This document shows, piece by piece, positions 16,885-25,602 of a stretch of DNA of 64,000 nt. Positions within the stretch are counted from its first letter, which is position 1; every line of letters starts with the position of its first letter. A program made the translations under genes and the position numbers. A model generated the notes under the pieces. It did not search any database and was not told the DNA's origin. It saw only the letters and a list, made by a program, of their open reading frames with translations. The DNA is from JAEYKI01 sp036679405 (lineage in GTDB: Bacteria > Bacillota > Clostridia > Christensenellales > Christensenellaceae): positions 124,001 to 188,000 of the forward strand of contig JAVBVZ010000004.1 of assembly GCA_036679405.1 (NCBI GenBank), in the 5' to 3' direction.

Positions 16885-19308
16885 ATGGCCGCAAAAAAAA
16901 TCAGACGCAGACGCAAAAACAGAAACAAGGCGAATGAAATCATCGGCGTTTTGCTTATTGCGCTTGGGGTTTTAAGCGTTATTGCTGTTTATTTGAATCT
17001 AAACAGTGTTTTTGGCAATGGAATGAAAAACATCGTTTTCGGGTTGTTTGGAGCGGTGGGTTTTGCAATGCCCGCCATTTTGATTGCCGTAGGCGTACTG
17101 GTCATTGCGGCGCGCAAAAAGAATGCCAATCCAGGAAAACTTTTGTTGATCGTATTGGTCCTTTTTTTTGTTATGTCGCTTTTCCATGTCGCGATTGCGC
17201 AGCAAATTGGTGTCGGCAACGGATTTATGAATTACGAATCCGCCTCCTATGAAGTCGGAACGACCGATCTGGCTGGCGGAGGAGTGGCGGGATCTCTTTT
17301 GGTATATCTCAGTGTTTTATATTTAGGTGTTCCCGGCAGCTATATTGTATTGCTTACGGCAATTGTGGTGTGTGTAATTGCGCTTACAAATCTTTCTATA
17401 AAACGGATGGGTGAGGGTATCGGACATGCTGTGCGCAATAAATATGATGACTATAAAGCATGGGCCGAAGAAAACAAGCGAAACCGTCAGAATTCAGACC
17501 TGTACGTGGAAGATTTGGTAGAAGCGGAAAACGATCATTCATTTGAGGAAAATCCTTTTGACATTCGTCTTGAGACAGGGCCCAATGAAATTAAACTCAG
17601 CAGGCTTTATAAAAGCAGGAAAAAAGATGACCGCGGGTCATCTGAAAATTTTGATATATATTCAAAAGACATTGAGATAGATGAGACTTTGGGCAAAGAA
17701 GAGGATGAGTATAAAAAAATATTCGCTTCGGACCCGGAGATTAACTTTCATGAGGAACCTTCTCCGCGTTCATCTGAAAAAAGGCGCCTGGCAGTAGAGC
17801 AGGAGCCGGCCTCCCAGGCTTCACAAAGCACGAGCGAGTTTGAGACAATAACGGAGCCCCCTGAGTATTATAAGCCGCCTCTGAGCCTTCTCGCGCCCCC
17901 TAAAAGCAACGCGGTAAAAATGAAGTCTGTCGATATTCGGAAAAATGCGGAGATGCTGGAGAGTACGTTGTCCAGTTTTGGTATTGATGCAAAGGTGGTC
18001 AGCGTAAGCCGCGGACCGGTAGTAACACGGTATGAACTGCAGCCGGCCCCCGGGGTAAAAGTGAGCCGGATTGTAAATTTATCCGACGATATCGCTCTTA
18101 ATTTTGCGGTGGCGGGTGTTCGTATTGAGGCGCCGATTCCGGGGAAAGCTGCTGTCGGGATTGAAGTGCCCAATCAGGAAGTGTTCTTTGTTCCGATCCG
18201 CGAACTTTTGGGTACGGAAAAGTTTAAGAGTATCAAAAGTCCGGTTTCGTTTGCCTTGGGAAAAGATATTGCCGGAGAAAATATTTACGCGGACATTGCA
18301 AAAATGCCCCATCTGCTGATTGCCGGCGCGACCGGCAGCGGTAAGAGCGTGTGTGTAAATTCATTGATAGTCAGTATACTTTATAAAGCGACGCCTAAAG
18401 ATGTCCGGATGATTATGATTGACCCGAAAGTGGTGGAACTGAATATTTTCAATAATATTCCGCATTTACTGGCCCCGGTCGTAACAGATCCCAAAAAGGC
18501 GGCATCTTCTATCAATTGGGTGGTCAATGAAATGACTATGCGTTACCGAATGTTTGCAGCCAAAGGCGCAAAAGATTTGCATCGCTATAATGCGGCAATG
18601 GAAAAAGACGGCGGAGAAAAATTGCCTTCGATACTTGTAATCATAGATGAGTTGGCCGATCTTATGATGGTAAGCGCAAAAGAAGTAGAAGATGCCGTAT
18701 GCAGAATTGCACAGCTTGGGCGCGCATGTGGCATTCACTTGGTTATCGCAACGCAGCGTCCATCGGTAGACGTCATTACAGGTCTCATTAAAGCAAACAT
18801 TCCTTCGCGGATTGCTTTTGCAGTTTCTTCTCAAGTGGATTCCCGAACAATTTTAGATATCAGCGGGGCTGAAAAGCTTCTGGGGCAGGGAGATATGCTG
18901 TATTACCCGTCAGGCGCACCGAAACCATTGCGCCTGCAGGGATGCTATATTACCGATAAGGAAGTTGAAGCGGTTACGAACTTTCTGAAAAACAATACTT
19001 CTTCTGATTATGATGAGAAGGTTGTGGAAGGGATTTCCAAAGAGTATGCAAATCCTATTGCCGGAGAAGATGAGACGGATGACCTTTTGCAGAAGGCGGT
19101 TGAGATGGTAGTTGATTATGAACAGGCTTCCATTTCCATGCTCCAAAGAAGGCTGAGAATCGGATATGCCCGCGCGGCAAGGCTTATTGATGAGATGGAA
19201 GTGCGCGGCATCGTGTCGGGCTTTGAAGGGAGTAAACCGCGGCAGGTTTTGATAAATAAAGATGATTACAATAAATTATTCAATATCCAGGCGGAGGAAG
19301 ACGATTGA
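16885..19308 (+). CDS. ftsK: DNA translocase FtsK/SpoIIIE
   Basis: 807 residues. A basic RRRRK start precedes four transmembrane helices (about residues 20-175), then a charged linker (about 180-340), the alpha/beta motor with Walker A GATGSGKSV near residue 482 and Walker B LVIIDELADLM, and a C-terminal winged-helix gamma domain (ISMLQRRLRIGYARAARLID). It pumps chromosomal DNA through the closing septum. Length and layout fit SpoIIIE of Bacillus, but the gene alone does not show that the organism sporulates. It has its own promoter, and its stop overlaps rimO by one base (TGATG). Confidence 0.96.
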   Translation: MAAKKIRRRRKNRNKANEIIGVLLIALGVLSVIAVYLNLNSVFGNGMKNIVFGLFGAVGFAMPAILIAVGVLVIAARKKNANPGKLLLIVLVLFFVMSLFHVAIAQQIGVGNGFMNYESASYEVGTTDLAGGGVAGSLLVYLSVLYLGVPGSYIVLLTAIVVCVIALTNLSIKRMGEGIGHAVRNKYDDYKAWAEENKRNRQNSDLYVEDLVEAENDHSFEENPFDIRLETGPNEIKLSRLYKSRKKDDRGSSENFDIYSKDIEIDETLGKEEDEYKKIFASDPEINFHEEPSPRSSEKRRLAVEQEPASQASQSTSEFETITEPPEYYKPPLSLLAPPKSNAVKMKSVDIRKNAEMLESTLSSFGIDAKVVSVSRGPVVTRYELQPAPGVKVSRIVNLSDDIALNFAVAGVRIEAPIPGKAAVGIEVPNQEVFFVPIRELLGTEKFKSIKSPVSFALGKDIAGENIYADIAKMPHLLIAGATGSGKSVCVNSLIVSILYKATPKDVRMIMIDPKVVELNIFNNIPHLLAPVVTDPKKAASSINWVVNEMTMRYRMFAAKGAKDLHRYNAAMEKDGGEKLPSILVIIDELADLMMVSAKEVEDAVCRIAQLGRACGIHLVIATQRPSVDVITGLIKANIPSRIAFAVSSQVDSRTILDISGAEKLLGQGDMLYYPSGAPKPLRLQGCYITDKEVEAVTNFLKNNTSSDYDEKVVEGISKEYANPIAGEDETDDLLQKAVEMVVDYEQASISMLQRRLRIGYARAARLIDEMEVRGIVSGFEGSKPRQVLINKDDYNKLFNIQAEEDD

Positions 19309-20633
19309 TGCGTGTTAAATTAGGCGTTATTTCGCTTGGCTGTTCGAAAAACAGGGTGGATACGGAAACAATGTTGGGTGCGCTTTCAGAGGAATTTGAA
19401 TTTGTGCAAAACATTGAAGAGGCAGACATAGCCCTTATCAACACCTGTTGCTTTATTAATGATGCGAAGGAAGAATCCATCAATACAATTTTAGAAGCGG
19501 AACAGCTAAAAAAAATGGGTGGACTGAAAGGACTAATCGTAACCGGGTGTTTGACCGAACGTTTTGGCGATGAACTCAAGGATCTGATGCCCAGAGTGGA
19601 TGCATTCTTAGGTATTGCCGCCTATAAGGATATTGTTGAGGCTGTACACTCGGTTATGGATGGGGAACGGATTTACAATATTGAAGACAAGACGGTCCCG
19701 GAAAACTTTCTGCCCAGAATGATCACGACCACGCCGCCAACAGCATATGTTAAGATAGCAGAAGGCTGTGATAACAACTGTTCTTATTGTGTCATTCCAA
19801 GTGTGCGCGGTCATTTACAGAGCAGGTCCATAGAGGATATCATTGCCGAAACGGAAGCTTTGATACAAAGCGGCTATTCGGAAATTATTTTTATTGCGCA
19901 GGACACCACGCTGTACGGATTGGACCGGTATGGTGAACCCAGGCTGATTGAACTGCTAAAGAAGGCGGCCTCAATCCCGGGCCTAAAGTGGCTTCGCCTG
20001 CTGTATGCGTATCCCGAGCATATTACGGAAGAGTTAATTGATACAATGCTCAGCTATGATACGATTACACATTATATTGATATGCCGATCCAACACTTTG
20101 ATAATGATATTTTATCTGCAATGAACAGGCGGAATACTTACGAATCTACGAAAAATCTGATCCAAATGATCCGGCGCAAATCGGATGACTTTATTCTGCG
20201 TACAACGTTGATTACAGGTTTTCCCGGTGAAACGCGTCGGGATGTAAAAAATATATATGAAGCTTTAAAAGAATTCCAGTTTGACCGTCTAGGGGTATTT
20301 AAATATTCACAGGAAGAAGGCACGCCGGCGGCAGAGCTGCCCGGACAACTTTCGGAAGATGAAAAAGAATTCCGGAAAGATGCGCTGGTCACTGTGCAGG
20401 CAGGGATATCTCTTGAGAAAAACCGGCAGCGTATCGGGAAACAATACGAGGTTTTGGTGGAAGGGCTTGACAGTGAGTCCGGCTTGTACTACGGCCGTTC
20501 TTATGCTGAAGCGCCGGAGATAGACGGAAAAATATTTATAAATACAAAGAAAAAAATAGTTTCGGGAGAATTTTACACCGTTTGCATTACGGACGGATAC
20601 CATTACGACTTAAAGGGAGAATTATGCGAATGA
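19308..20633 (+). CDS. rimO: Ribosomal protein S12 methylthiotransferase RimO
   Basis: 441 residues from ATG 19308 with GGAGGA upstream. The MTTase domain has its three cysteines in SLGCSKNRVD, NTCCFIND and TGCLTER; the radical SAM motif is EGCDNNCSYCVIP; a TRAM domain closes the protein. RimO adds a methylthio group to an aspartate of S12 using two Fe-S clusters. A TTG at 19305 is a less likely start. The gene ends inside the start of pgsA (10-nt overlap), so ftsK-rimO-pgsA form one coupled run. Confidence 0.96.
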   Translation: MRVKLGVISLGCSKNRVDTETMLGALSEEFEFVQNIEEADIALINTCCFINDAKEESINTILEAEQLKKMGGLKGLIVTGCLTERFGDELKDLMPRVDAFLGIAAYKDIVEAVHSVMDGERIYNIEDKTVPENFLPRMITTTPPTAYVKIAEGCDNNCSYCVIPSVRGHLQSRSIEDIIAETEALIQSGYSEIIFIAQDTTLYGLDRYGEPRLIELLKKAASIPGLKWLRLLYAYPEHITEELIDTMLSYDTITHYIDMPIQHFDNDILSAMNRRNTYESTKNLIQMIRRKSDDFILRTTLITGFPGETRRDVKNIYEALKEFQFDRLGVFKYSQEEGTPAAELPGQLSEDEKEFRKDALVTVQAGISLEKNRQRIGKQYEVLVEGLDSESGLYYGRSYAEAPEIDGKIFINTKKKIVSGEFYTVCITDGYHYDLKGELCE

Positions 20634-21202
20634 ACATACCCAATTTACTGACAGTGATCCGGGCGGCGCTGATTCCTGTGTTTGTTTCGTTCTATTTTAT
20701 AGGAATGCCGGGTTGGTATGTTTGGGCGGCACTGGTGTTCATTGTAGCGTCTTTTACGGACTGCTTGGATGGATATCTCGCACGAAAATGGAATCAGGTT
20801 TCTACTTTTGGAAAGTTCATGGATCCGATTGCGGATAAACTTTTGGTGCTGGCAGCTTTGCTTTTGCTGTTGGTGTGGGGTAAACTGGGTGAAGAGTACG
20901 GCCTTTTCAACGGGATTGGGTTTTTAACGGTACTTATATTGTTATCAAGAGAATTTATTATCAGCGGCTTTAGGCTGGTGGCCGCTTCCAAAGGCGTGGT
21001 GATCGCTGCAGATAAATCAGGGAAACTTAAGACAGCCGTTCAGATGGTGGCAATCATTCTTCTTTTGTTTAATGGGGTTCTCTTCGGGGAGTTTGGAAAA
21101 ATTCTGGGACTTATTCTGATTTATGCAAGCGTAGTGATATCGGTTTATTCATGTATTGAGTATATTGTGAAGAATAAAAAAATTTTTAAGGAAAACGAAT
21201 AG
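20624..21202 (+). CDS. pgsA: CDP-diacylglycerol-glycerol-3-phosphate 3-phosphatidyltransferase
   Basis: 192 residues from ATG 20624, preceded by AAGGGAG. The CDP-alcohol phosphatidyltransferase motif D-x2-DG-x2-AR-x8-G-x3-D-x3-D is present as DCLDGYLARKWNQVSTFGKF followed by MDPIAD. Several membrane helices flank it. The enzyme makes phosphatidylglycerol phosphate, the committed step to phosphatidylglycerol. It lies 14 nt upstream of recA. In many Bacillota cinA separates pgsA from recA; here cinA is 22 kb downstream. Confidence 0.95.
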   Translation: MRMNIPNLLTVIRAALIPVFVSFYFIGMPGWYVWAALVFIVASFTDCLDGYLARKWNQVSTFGKFMDPIADKLLVLAALLLLLVWGKLGEEYGLFNGIGFLTVLILLSREFIISGFRLVAASKGVVIAADKSGKLKTAVQMVAIILLLFNGVLFGEFGKILGLILIYASVVISVYSCIEYIVKNKKIFKENE

Positions 21203-21216
21203 GGGTGTGATCAGTT

Positions 21217-22230
21217 ATGGAAAAAGATAAGGCATTACAAATGGCGCTTGCACAGATTGAAAAGCAATTCGGACGCGGCGCTATCATGAAGCTTGGAGAT
21301 TCAGATAAAGATTTCAGCTTTTCGGTTATCCCGACAGGAAGTCTAGAACTTGATATCGCGTTGGGCGTTGGTGGGGTTCCAAGAGGGCGGATTGTTGAAA
21401 TATACGGTCCGGAATCTTCTGGTAAAACAACGGTGGCGCTTCATATGATTGCCGAAAGTCAAAAAATGGGCGGCGCGGCTGCTTTCATTGATGCGGAGCA
21501 TGCGCTTGATCCCGGTTATGCGCACAATTTGGGGGTTGATACGGACAACCTGTACGTATCACAACCTGATACGGGCGAACAGGCGCTTGAGATTGCCGAA
21601 GCGCTGGTTCGCAGCGGTGCAATTGATATTATTGTAGTCGACTCGGTCGCGGCGTTGGTTCCCAAAGCGGAAATTGAAGGTTTAATGGGAGATTCGCATG
21701 TCGGCCTTCAGGCGCGGCTGATGTCCCAGGCACTCAGAAAACTGGCCGGCGTTATCAGCAAGTCAAATGCGGTGGTGGTATTTATAAACCAGCTCCGTGA
21801 AAAAGTAGGCGTAATGTTTGGGAATCCGGAGACCACGACCGGTGGAAAGGCGCTTAAGTTTTATGCCTCTATCCGTCTGGATGTCCGTAAGATAGAAACG
21901 ATCAAAGTAGGAGACGAGATGATTGGGAACCGCACCCGGGTTAAAGTGGTAAAAAATAAGGTTTCTCCGCCTTTCAAAACCGCTGAATTTGAAATATACT
22001 ATGGCCAGGGCATATCGCCGGAAGCAAGTATTCTGAATTTGGGCGTTCAACTGGGAATCTTGGGAAAAGCGGGTGCATGGATATCATATAAAGATGAAAA
22101 AATCGGTCAGGGAAAAGAGAATGCGCGCCAATATTTGATAGAGCATCCGGAAGTTGCGCAGGAAATCAAAGCAATGATATTGCAGCAGTTTAATCTGGCG
22201 GGCAAAGAGGGCGACGTTTCGGAAACTTGA
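21217..22230 (+). CDS. recA: Recombinase RecA
   Basis: 337 residues, normal length. Walker A GPESSGKTT is at residues 65-73; Walker B DIIVVDSVAAL, the L2 region FINQLREKVGVMFGNPETTTGG and the C-terminal domain are intact. It mediates homologous recombination and the SOS response. ATG 21217 follows GGGGTG. I see no LexA-like box directly upstream, where pgsA is only 14 nt away. The -35 hexamer of the OLE promoter overlaps its stop codon. Confidence 0.98.
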   Translation: MEKDKALQMALAQIEKQFGRGAIMKLGDSDKDFSFSVIPTGSLELDIALGVGGVPRGRIVEIYGPESSGKTTVALHMIAESQKMGGAAAFIDAEHALDPGYAHNLGVDTDNLYVSQPDTGEQALEIAEALVRSGAIDIIVVDSVAALVPKAEIEGLMGDSHVGLQARLMSQALRKLAGVISKSNAVVVFINQLREKVGVMFGNPETTTGGKALKFYASIRLDVRKIETIKVGDEMIGNRTRVKVVKNKVSPPFKTAEFEIYYGQGISPEASILNLGVQLGILGKAGAWISYKDEKIGQGKENARQYLIEHPEVAQEIKAMILQQFNLAGKEGDVSET

Positions 22231-22255
22231 TATTTGTTTATATATACTATATAAT
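22227..22255 (+). promoter_or_regulatory. Near-consensus sigma-A promoter for OLE RNA
   Basis: TTGATA at 22227-22232, an exact 17-nt spacer, and consensus TATAAT at 22250-22255. The expected start 6-8 nt downstream falls at about 22262, the first base of the terminal pairing of the RNA. The -35 box overlaps the recA stop codon. Confidence 0.8.
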
Positions 22256-22261
22256 TTGAAC

Positions 22262-22835
22262 GGTGGTGCAGTATTCTAGTCGGTACTGCCGGTTGTAAGG
22301 CGGGCCTAAAAATCCGCTAAAGGGCACATCGATGAAGTTCCTGGTGTTGGCCGCTGACGCCCCGTTGGGGGCTGATGCTGGGAGTTAAGAAAGAAGGGCG
22401 ATCCATAAGGGCATATGGGCGTTGACCCCGCTTTCGTGGAGACCTGAATGGGTGGCGTTTTTTGCGTTACTCTACGGGGAGAAACCTGTTATGCGGCCAT
22501 TAAGCTGTGTACAGTGTAGCCTGTCTTGAGTTGGTATGGTGGATGAGTGAACAGCTTTTATACTGCAAAGGCCACGCGGTTAAAAGTATTGCGCACTGAA
22601 ACCATGTTGGCAAAAGAGACTAAGACCGGTTTTTGTGCTGTGGAGGAAAGCTCCTAGACTGTAAGTACAGGCAATAGGGGGATTATAGTGTGGTTATCAC
22701 GGTAATCCAGTCAAGCAGTTGGTAACACTGCTTTGAGTGTTTTAAAGGGAAACCGCTCCTGCGGCGACGCGGAGTAATACTTAGGGAAAGCCTACTGGAC
22801 CTTATACCGCAAGGTTTACTCATATTGCCACCACC
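22262..22835 (+). ncRNA. ole: OLE RNA (ornate, large, extremophilic RNA)
   Basis: This 570-nt stretch has no sensible reading frame and is far more GC-structured than the other gaps. Its ends pair: GGTGGTG (22262-22268) with CACCACC (22829-22835). Local hairpins include CAGTA/TACTG (22269-22273 with 22284-22288), AAGCAG/CTGCTT (22713-22718 with 22728-22733), CCGC-TCCT-GCGG and ACCTT/AAGGT near the 3' end. Size (about 0.6 kb), position just before an OapA-type membrane protein, and the following tlyA-nadK-argR-recN genes match the OLE locus of Bacillota. OLE RNA forms a membrane-bound ribonucleoprotein with OapA and other proteins and is linked to stress tolerance; its biochemical role is unsettled. 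I identify it from context and structure, not from a covariance search. Confidence 0.9.
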
Positions 22836-22852
22836 TTTATAAATTATTGACC

Positions 22853-22875
22853 TCCGAACGGCGCGGCCCTTCGGA
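22853..22875 (+). other. Small GC-rich hairpin between OLE RNA and oapA
   Basis: TCCGAA (22853-22858) pairs with TTCGGA (22870-22875), with an inner GGC/GCC pairing. No T-run follows, so it is not a clear terminator. It may be an RNA processing point or a 5' element of the oapA message, whose start codon lies 15 nt further on. Confidence 0.45.
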
Positions 22876-22889
22876 CGGATCAGGGTGTT

Positions 22890-23420
22890 ATGAAAACAAT
22901 AAAATATTGGGCTATTAAAATATTTTTTATAACTTTGCTTTTGTCCGCCGGTATCAGTTTAGCGGCACAGGCATTCTTGACGGATTTGTCGCTTGTAGCG
23001 GCAGTTTTTATTTTGCTTGCATTGATTATTGTCGGCATTCTTTCCGACATTGTCGGTGTAGCGGTGGCGACCTGCGATGAGAAGCCTTTTATCGCGATGT
23101 CAGCCAAAAAGATTAAGCAGGCGGCCTACGCGCTTCCCTTACTTAAAAACAGAGAGATTGTCTCCAGTTTCTGCAATGATGTGGTAGGGGATATTTGTGG
23201 AATTGTGAGTGGCGCGGCGGGCGCGACCATTAGCATAAAAGTGCTTTTGTATGCAAACAGCCTGTCAGACACGCTGGTGGGCATAGCCATTTCCAGCATG
23301 ACGGCTGCACTCACGGTGGGAGGAAAAGCATGGGGTAAAAAACTGGCCATGAAGAACAATAAAAAAATTGTTATTTTTTTAGGCTCAGTCATTCACTTCT
23401 TTAAATTGAAAAAAAGCTGA
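22890..23420 (+). CDS. oapA: OLE-associated membrane protein OapA
   Basis: 176 residues with about four hydrophobic segments (roughly 9-29, 33-60, 98-122, 128-150). Two related motifs stand out: LSDIVGVAVATCDEKPF at about 51-67 and CNDVVGDICGIVSGAAGA at about 95-112, the latter with acidic residues D97 and D101. A basic stretch, SAKKIKQ, lies between, and the C-terminus is lysine-rich, fitting contact with RNA on the cytoplasmic face. OapA binds OLE RNA and brings it to the membrane. ATG 22890 has a modest CAGGGTG site. tlyA starts 1 nt after its stop without a good ribosome site, so the two are likely coupled. No oapB or oapC candidate is seen in the window. Confidence 0.9.
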   Translation: MKTIKYWAIKIFFITLLLSAGISLAAQAFLTDLSLVAAVFILLALIIVGILSDIVGVAVATCDEKPFIAMSAKKIKQAAYALPLLKNREIVSSFCNDVVGDICGIVSGAAGATISIKVLLYANSLSDTLVGIAISSMTAALTVGGKAWGKKLAMKNNKKIVIFLGSVIHFFKLKKS

Positions 23421-23421
23421 T

Positions 23422-24222
23422 ATGAAAAAAAGAGCAGATGTATTACTTGTTGAAAAAAATCTTGCGCGGAGCAGGGAAAAAGCAAAAGCTATGATCATTG
23501 CGGGCATTGTCCGAAACGGGGATGTGCCCATTTCTTCGCCGTCCGATATGCTGGAAGAGACGGCGGCGCTTTCTATTACAGGAAATGATTGTCCATATGT
23601 AAGCCGCGGCGGCTTAAAGCTTGAAAAAGCTTTGCGTGTTTTTGAAATAGATTTGCAGGCAAAGACTTGTCTTGATGTGGGCTGCTCTACCGGCGGATTT
23701 ACGGATTGTATGCTTAAAAACGGTGCGAGAGCCGTATATGCGGTAGATGTTGGATATGGTCAGTTTGACTGGGGGCTGCGCAACGATAAACGTGTTTCTC
23801 TTTTTGAAAGAACAAATGCAAGATATCTGCATGAGGATTCGTTCGAATGCCCTGTCGATTTTGTCAGCATTGACGTTTCTTTTATTTCTTTAAAGCTGAT
23901 ATTGCCTGCTCTTCTCAAAATCAGGCATGCGCGGGATATGCAGGTCGTCGCACTGATTAAGCCGCAATTTGAGGCGGGCCGGGAATTTGTTGGGAAGAAG
24001 GGCGTTGTACGTGACCCTAAAGTTCATGAGATGGTCATCAAATCTGTTCTTGATTTTGCACAGGGGATTGGTTTTGGGGTAAGCGGACTAACTTTCTCAC
24101 CGGTAAAAGGACCGAACGGAAATATTGAATATCTGGCGCTTCTGACATGCGGAGCAACAGTCATGTATATCGCTGAAATGGCCCGGCAGATTACCGAGAT
24201 TTCACATAAATCACTTGTTTAA
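23422..24222 (+). CDS. tlyA: TlyA-family rRNA 2'-O-methyltransferase (YqxC-like)
   Basis: 266 residues. An N-terminal S4 RNA-binding domain (KRADVLLVEKNLARSREKAK, YVSRGGLKLEKAL) is followed by an FtsJ/RrmJ-type methyltransferase with CLDVGCSTGGFTDCML, AVDVGYGQ, DVSFISL and LIKPQFEAG. TlyA proteins methylate cytidine 2'-OH in ribosomal RNA. The ATG lies 1 nt after oapA with no strong Shine-Dalgarno site, suggesting coupled translation. YqxC is the usual partner gene in OLE loci. Confidence 0.93.
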   Translation: MKKRADVLLVEKNLARSREKAKAMIIAGIVRNGDVPISSPSDMLEETAALSITGNDCPYVSRGGLKLEKALRVFEIDLQAKTCLDVGCSTGGFTDCMLKNGARAVYAVDVGYGQFDWGLRNDKRVSLFERTNARYLHEDSFECPVDFVSIDVSFISLKLILPALLKIRHARDMQVVALIKPQFEAGREFVGKKGVVRDPKVHEMVIKSVLDFAQGIGFGVSGLTFSPVKGPNGNIEYLALLTCGATVMYIAEMARQITEISHKSLV

Positions 24223-24281
24223 TTTTCTGATTTCCTTTATCATAGAAATAGAGTTCAATTTTAGTAATATATGGTGGAGCG

Positions 24282-25127
24282 ATGTATAAATTTGGGATAT
24301 ACACAAATTTTGATAAAGACACAGCGTTTGAAAAAACCCAAAAGGTTATTGATGCCATAGAAGAATCCGGTTATGAGGTTTGCCTGGAAGAGGATCTTCA
24401 AAAACATGTTGGCGGCGCGTTTCACCAGGGCTTTGTGGACGCGGACTACCTTTTTGTACTGGGCGGTGATGGTACTATTTTGAGTGCGGCGCGCAAGTAT
24501 GCGCATCTCGGACTCAGTATTATTGGATTGAATCTGGGCCGAATGGGGTTTTTAGCCGAAATAAATCCGGGCGAAGTAAAATGGGCTATTCAGAAAATAC
24601 TGGATGGACAATATAGGATAGAGACCAGGATGATGCTGGAAGCACGGTCTGATTCTTTTGAAGAGACTTTGCTTGCTCTAAATGAGTTTGTGGTTTCCCC
24701 GAGAAATTTGCCGCGAATGGTGAGCCTGGAACTAAAGATAAACGGGTCTTTTGCCGAAAAATATTATTGTGACGGAATGATTGTCGCAAGCCCAACGGGC
24801 TCTACCGGATATACAATATCCGCCGGAGGCCCGATTATTGCCCCTAATGTAAACTGTATGCTGGTTACACCGGTATGCGCGCATACCTTGAATGCCCGCA
24901 GCATCATTTTAAACGAGAACGATATGGTAGAGGTGGTGTCTTTATCGAAAGACGTTCCGCTATTTGTCACTGCGGATGGACAATACAGCAAGCAGCTCAG
25001 CGATGCCAGCAAGGTTATCGTTAAAAAATCTGATATTTGCGCACGTTTTGTTCGCTTGAAACATCGAAACTTTTATGAATTGCTCAAAGTAAAACTGGCG
25101 CAGTGGAAGACGGAAGATCATGAATAG
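24282..25127 (+). CDS. nadK: NAD kinase
   Basis: 281 residues. The GGDGTIL motif, the LGRMGFLAEI segment, NEFVVSPRN, and the glycine-rich SPTGSTGYTISAGGPI are those of ATP/polyphosphate NAD kinases, which make NADP. The start follows GGTGGAG. It lies 59 nt after tlyA and 15 nt before argR, the standard ppnK-argR-recN order in Bacillota. Confidence 0.95.
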   Translation: MYKFGIYTNFDKDTAFEKTQKVIDAIEESGYEVCLEEDLQKHVGGAFHQGFVDADYLFVLGGDGTILSAARKYAHLGLSIIGLNLGRMGFLAEINPGEVKWAIQKILDGQYRIETRMMLEARSDSFEETLLALNEFVVSPRNLPRMVSLELKINGSFAEKYYCDGMIVASPTGSTGYTISAGGPIIAPNVNCMLVTPVCAHTLNARSIILNENDMVEVVSLSKDVPLFVTADGQYSKQLSDASKVIVKKSDICARFVRLKHRNFYELLKVKLAQWKTEDHE

Positions 25128-25142
25128 AGGGGTGTTGAATTT

Positions 25143-25601
25143 TTGAAGGGCAAGAGGCAGAATAAGATCATTGAAATCATATCAAAAAATGATGTGGAAA
25201 CACAGGATGACCTGGTAAGGCTTTTGAACAAAGCTGGTTTTCAGGTGACTCAGGCTACCATTTCACGGGATATTAAGGAACTTCATTTGATCAAAAGCCA
25301 GACGGAATCGGGCGCGTATAAATATTCTGTAAACGAATCAAAAGAAAAAAGCGACATGAACGTATTGCTCAGAATATTCAAAGATACAGTGCTATCCATT
25401 GAGGCCGCCGGGAATATTGTAGTTATAAAAACGCTGACCGGCAGTGCGAATGCGGCTGCAGAAGTGGTGGATGGTCTTCATATTTCGGAAATTGTGGGAT
25501 CAATTGCGGGCGACAATACCATTTTTATTGCGGTCAGGGATCAGAATTCAGCAATTGGAATTGTGTCGAGATTCAGGCAAATGCTGAATCAGCAGGGCTG
25601 A
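25143..25601 (+). CDS. argR: Arginine repressor ArgR/AhrC
   Basis: 152 residues from TTG 25143 after GAGGGGTG. The N-terminal winged helix (VTQATISRDIKELHL) and the C-terminal arginine-binding hexamerisation domain (GSANAAAEVVDGL, GSIAGDNTIFIAVRD) are complete. It represses arginine synthesis genes and activates catabolism in response to arginine. No arginine gene is visible in the window. recN follows 1 nt later. Confidence 0.95.
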   Translation: MKGKRQNKIIEIISKNDVETQDDLVRLLNKAGFQVTQATISRDIKELHLIKSQTESGAYKYSVNESKEKSDMNVLLRIFKDTVLSIEAAGNIVVIKTLTGSANAAAEVVDGLHISEIVGSIAGDNTIFIAVRDQNSAIGIVSRFRQMLNQQG

Positions 25602-25602
25602 T

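Noticed and set aside
16885..19308. SpoIIIE as evidence of sporulation
   Set aside because: FtsK/SpoIIIE proteins occur in non-spore-formers and no spore-specific gene is present in the window.
22262..22835. Group II intron, tmRNA or RNase P RNA as the identity of the structured region
   Set aside because: It has no intron-encoded protein and no clear domain V, no tRNA-like ends or tag frame for tmRNA, and is longer than RNase P RNA. The oapA and tlyA neighbours fit OLE RNA.
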